A DNA stretch of 6,127 bases. It comes from Paracoccaceae bacterium. GTDB lineage: Bacteria > Pseudomonadota > Alphaproteobacteria > Rhodobacterales > Rhodobacteraceae. The translations under genes and the position numbers were made by a program. The notes beneath the pieces are model-generated. The model was not told the origin of the DNA. It searched no databases and saw only the letters and a program-made list of their open reading frames with translations. Positions 1 through 6,127 of the stretch are shown here, piece after piece; within the stretch, counting starts at the first letter, position 1, and the number at the start of each line of letters is the position of its first letter. The DNA lies in contig JALVEX010000003.1 in NCBI GenBank assembly GCA_027030435.1, positions 1 through 6,127 of the forward strand, given 5' to 3'.

Positions 1-2118
1 GACGTGAGCCCCAAGCAGCTTGTTTCGGTGGCGGCGGCGCTCATCCCCTTCCTCGAGAATGATGACGCCAACCGCGCGCTCATGGGCTCGAACATGCAGC
101 GCCAGGCGGTGCCGCTTCTGCAGGCCGAGGCGCCCCTCGTGGGCACTGGCATGGAATCGGTCGTGGCGCGCGGCTCGGGCGCGGCCATCATGGCGAAGCG
201 CTCGGGCGTGATCGATCAGGTGGATGCCACCCGCATCGTGGTGCGCGCCACCGAGGATCTGGAGCCCGGCGATCCGGGGGTGGATATCTACCGCCTGCGC
301 AAGTTCCAGCGCTCCAACCAGAACACCTGCATCAACCAGCGCCCGCTGGTGAAGGTGGGGGATCGCGTGCAGAAAGGCGAGGTGATCGCCGACGGCCCCT
401 CCACCGATCTCGGCGAACTGGCGCTCGGCAAGAACGTCGTCGTCGCCTTCATGCCGTGGAACGGCTACAACTACGAGGATTCGATCCTCATTTCCGAGCG
501 CATCGTGCGCGATGACGTGTTCACCTCGATCCACATCGAGGAATTCGAGGTGGCGGCGCGCGATACCAAGCTCGGGCCCGAAGAGATCACACGCGACATC
601 CCCAATGTCGGCGAGGAGGCCCTGCGCAATCTCGACGAGGCGGGGATCGTCTATATCGGCGCCGAAGTGGGGCCGGGGGATATTCTCGTGGGCAAGATCA
701 CGCCCAAGGGCGAAAGCCCGATGACGCCGGAAGAAAAGCTCCTGCGGGCGATCTTCGGAGAGAAGGCGTCCGACGTGCGCGATACGTCGCTGCGGGTGAA
801 GCCCGGCGATTTCGGCACGGTGGTGGAAGTGCGCGTGTTCAACCGCCACGGCATCGAGAAGGACGAGCGCGCGCTCCAGATCGAGCGTGAAGAGGTGGAG
901 CGCCTTGCTCGTGACCGCGACGACGAAATGGCGATCCTCGATCGCAATACCTACGCCCGCCTGAAGGAGATGCTTCTGGGCAAGGTGGCGGTGAAGGGGC
1001 CCAAGGGCGTCAAGCCGAAATCGAAGATCACCGAGGAGCTTCTCGAAAGCCTCAGCAAGGGCCAGTGGTGGCAGCTGGCGCTCGCCGACGAGAAGGACGC
1101 GGCCAACATCGAGGCGCTGAACGCCCAGTACGAGGCGCAGAAGCGCGCGCTCGAGCACCGTTTCGAGGACAAGGTCGAGAAGGTGCGCCGGGGCGATGAT
1201 CTGCCCCCGGGCGTGATGAAGATGGTCAAGGTCTTCATCGCGGTGAAGCGCAAGCTTCAGCCGGGCGACAAGATGGCCGGGCGGCACGGCAACAAGGGCG
1301 TGATCTCGAAGGTCATGCCGATCGAGGACATGCCCTTCCTCGAGGATGGCACGCCTGTCGATTTCGTGCTGAACCCGCTCGGCGTGCCCTCGCGCATGAA
1401 CGTCGGCCAGATCCTCGAAACCCACATGGGCTGGGCGGGGCGCGGCCTCGGCAAGCAGATCGAGGAGGCGCTTCGCGAGTATCGCCATTCGGGCGACATG
1501 AGCCCGGTGCGCGATGCGATGAAGATCGCCTATGGCGAGGAGATGTATGAGGACACCATCAAGGAGATGGACGACGAAAGCCTCCTCGAGGCGGCCTCAA
1601 ACGCCACCAATGGCGTGGCCATCGCAACGCCCGTCTTCGATGGTGCCAAGGAAGCCGACATCAACGATGCGCTGAAGCGCGCGGGCTTTGACGAAAGCGG
1701 CCAGACGGTGCTTTATGACGGCCGCACCGGCGAGCAGTTTGCCCGCCCGGTGACGGTCGGCATGAAGTATCTCCTCAAGCTCCATCACCTGGTGGACGAA
1801 AAGATCCACGCCCGTTCCACCGGCCCCTATTCGCTCGTCACCCAGCAGCCTCTGGGGGGCAAGGCGCAGTTCGGCGGCCAGCGTTTCGGCGAGATGGAAG
1901 TCTGGGCGCTCGAGGCCTATGGTGCGGCCTATACGCTGCAGGAAATGCTCACCGTGAAATCGGATGACGTTGCCGGGCGCACCAAGGTCTATGAGAGCAT
2001 CGTCAAGGGCGAGGACAATTTCGAGGCCGGCGTGCCGGAAAGCTTCAACGTGCTGGTGAAGGAAGTGCGCGGGCTCGGCCTCAACATGGAACTCCTGGAT
2101 GCGGAGGAGGAAGAATGA
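1..2118 (+). CDS. rpoB: RNA polymerase beta subunit, C-terminal half (5' truncated by window)
   Basis: This is the second-largest subunit of the multisubunit RNA polymerase, acting at the nucleoid in transcription. The frame is open from base 1, so the GTG at 4 is an internal valine and not a start. The first codon (Asp) aligns with E. coli RpoB D654, so about 650 residues are missing, including the rifampicin pocket. The 705 residues present compare with about 689 in the matching part of E. coli. Visible landmarks (numbered from the window's first codon) are DDANRALMG at 21-29, the E159-D160 pair matching E. coli E813/D814, and GDKMAGRHGNKG at 422-433. In that last motif K424 and K432 match the active-site lysines K1065 and K1073. 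Residues about 290-395 form the charged proteobacterial insertion before GDDLPPGV. GGKAQFGGQRFGEMEVW at about 619-635 opens the C-terminal domain that packs against beta-prime. The TGA stop is followed 53 bases later by rpoC, so beta and beta-prime are separate, not fused as in Wolbachia or Helicobacter. Identification is essentially certain; family comparisons are from memory. Confidence 0.99.
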   Translation, partial: DVSPKQLVSVAAALIPFLENDDANRALMGSNMQRQAVPLLQAEAPLVGTGMESVVARGSGAAIMAKRSGVIDQVDATRIVVRATEDLEPGDPGVDIYRLRKFQRSNQNTCINQRPLVKVGDRVQKGEVIADGPSTDLGELALGKNVVVAFMPWNGYNYEDSILISERIVRDDVFTSIHIEEFEVAARDTKLGPEEITRDIPNVGEEALRNLDEAGIVYIGAEVGPGDILVGKITPKGESPMTPEEKLLRAIFGEKASDVRDTSLRVKPGDFGTVVEVRVFNRHGIEKDERALQIEREEVERLARDRDDEMAILDRNTYARLKEMLLGKVAVKGPKGVKPKSKITEELLESLSKGQWWQLALADEKDAANIEALNAQYEAQKRALEHRFEDKVEKVRRGDDLPPGVMKMVKVFIAVKRKLQPGDKMAGRHGNKGVISKVMPIEDMPFLEDGTPVDFVLNPLGVPSRMNVGQILETHMGWAGRGLGKQIEEALREYRHSGDMSPVRDAMKIAYGEEMYEDTIKEMDDESLLEAASNATNGVAIATPVFDGAKEADINDALKRAGFDESGQTVLYDGRTGEQFARPVTVGMKYLLKLHHLVDEKIHARSTGPYSLVTQQPLGGKAQFGGQRFGEMEVWALEAYGAAYTLQEMLTVKSDDVAGRTKVYESIVKGEDNFEAGVPESFNVLVKEVRGLGLNMELLDAEEEE

Positions 2119-2121
2119 GGC

Positions 2122-2137
2122 GGGCGTGAAAACGCCC
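2122..2137 (+). other. GNRA-tetraloop hairpin just after the rpoB stop codon
   Basis: GGGCGT (2122-2127) pairs perfectly with ACGCCC (2132-2137) around a GAAA loop (2128-2131). GAAA is a GNRA tetraloop, a class known to stabilise RNA hairpins. The stem starts four bases after the TGA. It is followed by CC, TT, CCCCC and TTT rather than a run of T, so it does not read as a Rho-independent terminator. A role in mRNA processing or stability, or in setting the beta to beta-prime ratio, is possible but is inference only. The pairing itself is directly visible. Confidence 0.6.
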
Positions 2138-2148
2138 CCTTCCCCCTT
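2135..2148 (+). repeat. Tandem CCCCCTT x2 pyrimidine tract
   Basis: Two perfect adjacent copies of the heptamer CCCCCTT (2135-2141 and 2142-2148), with one more T at 2149, give 15 consecutive pyrimidines. The first three Cs belong to the 3' arm of the preceding hairpin. The tract is complementary to the purine-rich end of rpoB (2103-2113), so it may have a structural role in the transcript. It may also be simple slippage-prone low-complexity spacer. Confidence 0.6.
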
Positions 2149-2159
2149 TGCACCGATTT

Positions 2160-2164
2160 GAGGA
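2160..2164 (+). promoter_or_regulatory. Shine-Dalgarno sequence of rpoC
   Basis: GAGGA (preceded by TT) lies 7 bases upstream of the ATG at 2172, the normal spacing for pairing with the 16S rRNA 3' end. It supports the ATG at 2172 as the rpoC start. The ATG also gives the conserved N-terminus MNQELTNNPFNPL, whereas the in-frame TTG at 2148 has neither a comparable binding site nor conserved sequence after it. Confidence 0.85.
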
Positions 2165-2171
2165 TACCAAG

Positions 2172-6127
<3,956 letters not shown>

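Larger units (their letters stand above)
2119..2171 (+). other. rpoB-rpoC intergenic spacer
   Basis: This 53-base gap separates the rpoB TGA from the rpoC ATG. It contains, in order, a 6-bp GC-rich hairpin with a GAAA loop, a 15-base all-pyrimidine tract, and the rpoC Shine-Dalgarno. I see no convincing -35/-10 promoter pair and no U-rich terminator tail, so the two genes are most likely co-transcribed and rpoC is translated from its own ribosome binding site. Confidence 0.9.

Noticed and set aside
1..60. Rifampicin-resistance status of rpoB
   Set aside because: The window begins after the rifampicin-pocket clusters (E. coli numbering about 146, 507-574), so it cannot be assessed.
2122..2149. 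Hairpin as a Rho-independent terminator between rpoB and rpoC
   Set aside because: The stem is only 6 bp and is followed by a C-dominated pyrimidine tract, not a T run. Termination here would silence rpoC.

Overview
The window is a stretch of a core bacterial transcription operon. It holds the 3' half of rpoB (RNA polymerase beta subunit), a 53-bp intergenic gap, and nearly all of rpoC (beta-prime subunit), both on the + strand. The window cuts off the rpoB 5' end and the rpoC 3' end. There is no accessory cargo: I see no mobile element, CRISPR array, tRNA, intein or foreign-looking segment.

The DNA is GC-rich with strongly G/C-biased third codon positions. Both proteins look alphaproteobacterial. 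The RpoC N-terminus (MNQELTNNPFNPL), the conserved blocks and the general divergence from E. coli best fit Rhodobacterales (Rhodobacter/Paracoccus/Roseobacter-like). That placement rests on remembered family sequences, not on a search. Genus cannot be assigned.

Layout: 1-2118 is rpoB, starting at the codon equivalent to E. coli RpoB D654 and running to a TGA stop. 2119-2171 is the intergenic spacer, with a small GAAA-loop hairpin, a tandem CCCCCTT pyrimidine tract and the rpoC Shine-Dalgarno sequence. 2172 to the end is rpoC, 1318 complete codons plus two bases, lacking roughly the last 80-100 residues. The rpoC frame has no stop inside the window.

The two products are the large subunits of one enzyme. 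Beta supplies the active-site lysines and the rifampicin pocket, which lies upstream of this window. Beta-prime supplies the Mg-binding NADFDGD loop, bridge helix, trigger loop, two zinc sites and the sigma-binding clamp helices. All of these except the rifampicin pocket are visible and intact. Co-transcription with a short spacer and no terminator fits the usual rplKAJL-rpoBC arrangement.

I did not find an undescribed system. The observations most worth a second look are two substitutions in the beta-prime half of ppGpp site 1, and a possible extended RNA helix at the rpoB-rpoC junction. A 1335-codon antisense open frame opposite rpoC is a codon-usage artefact.
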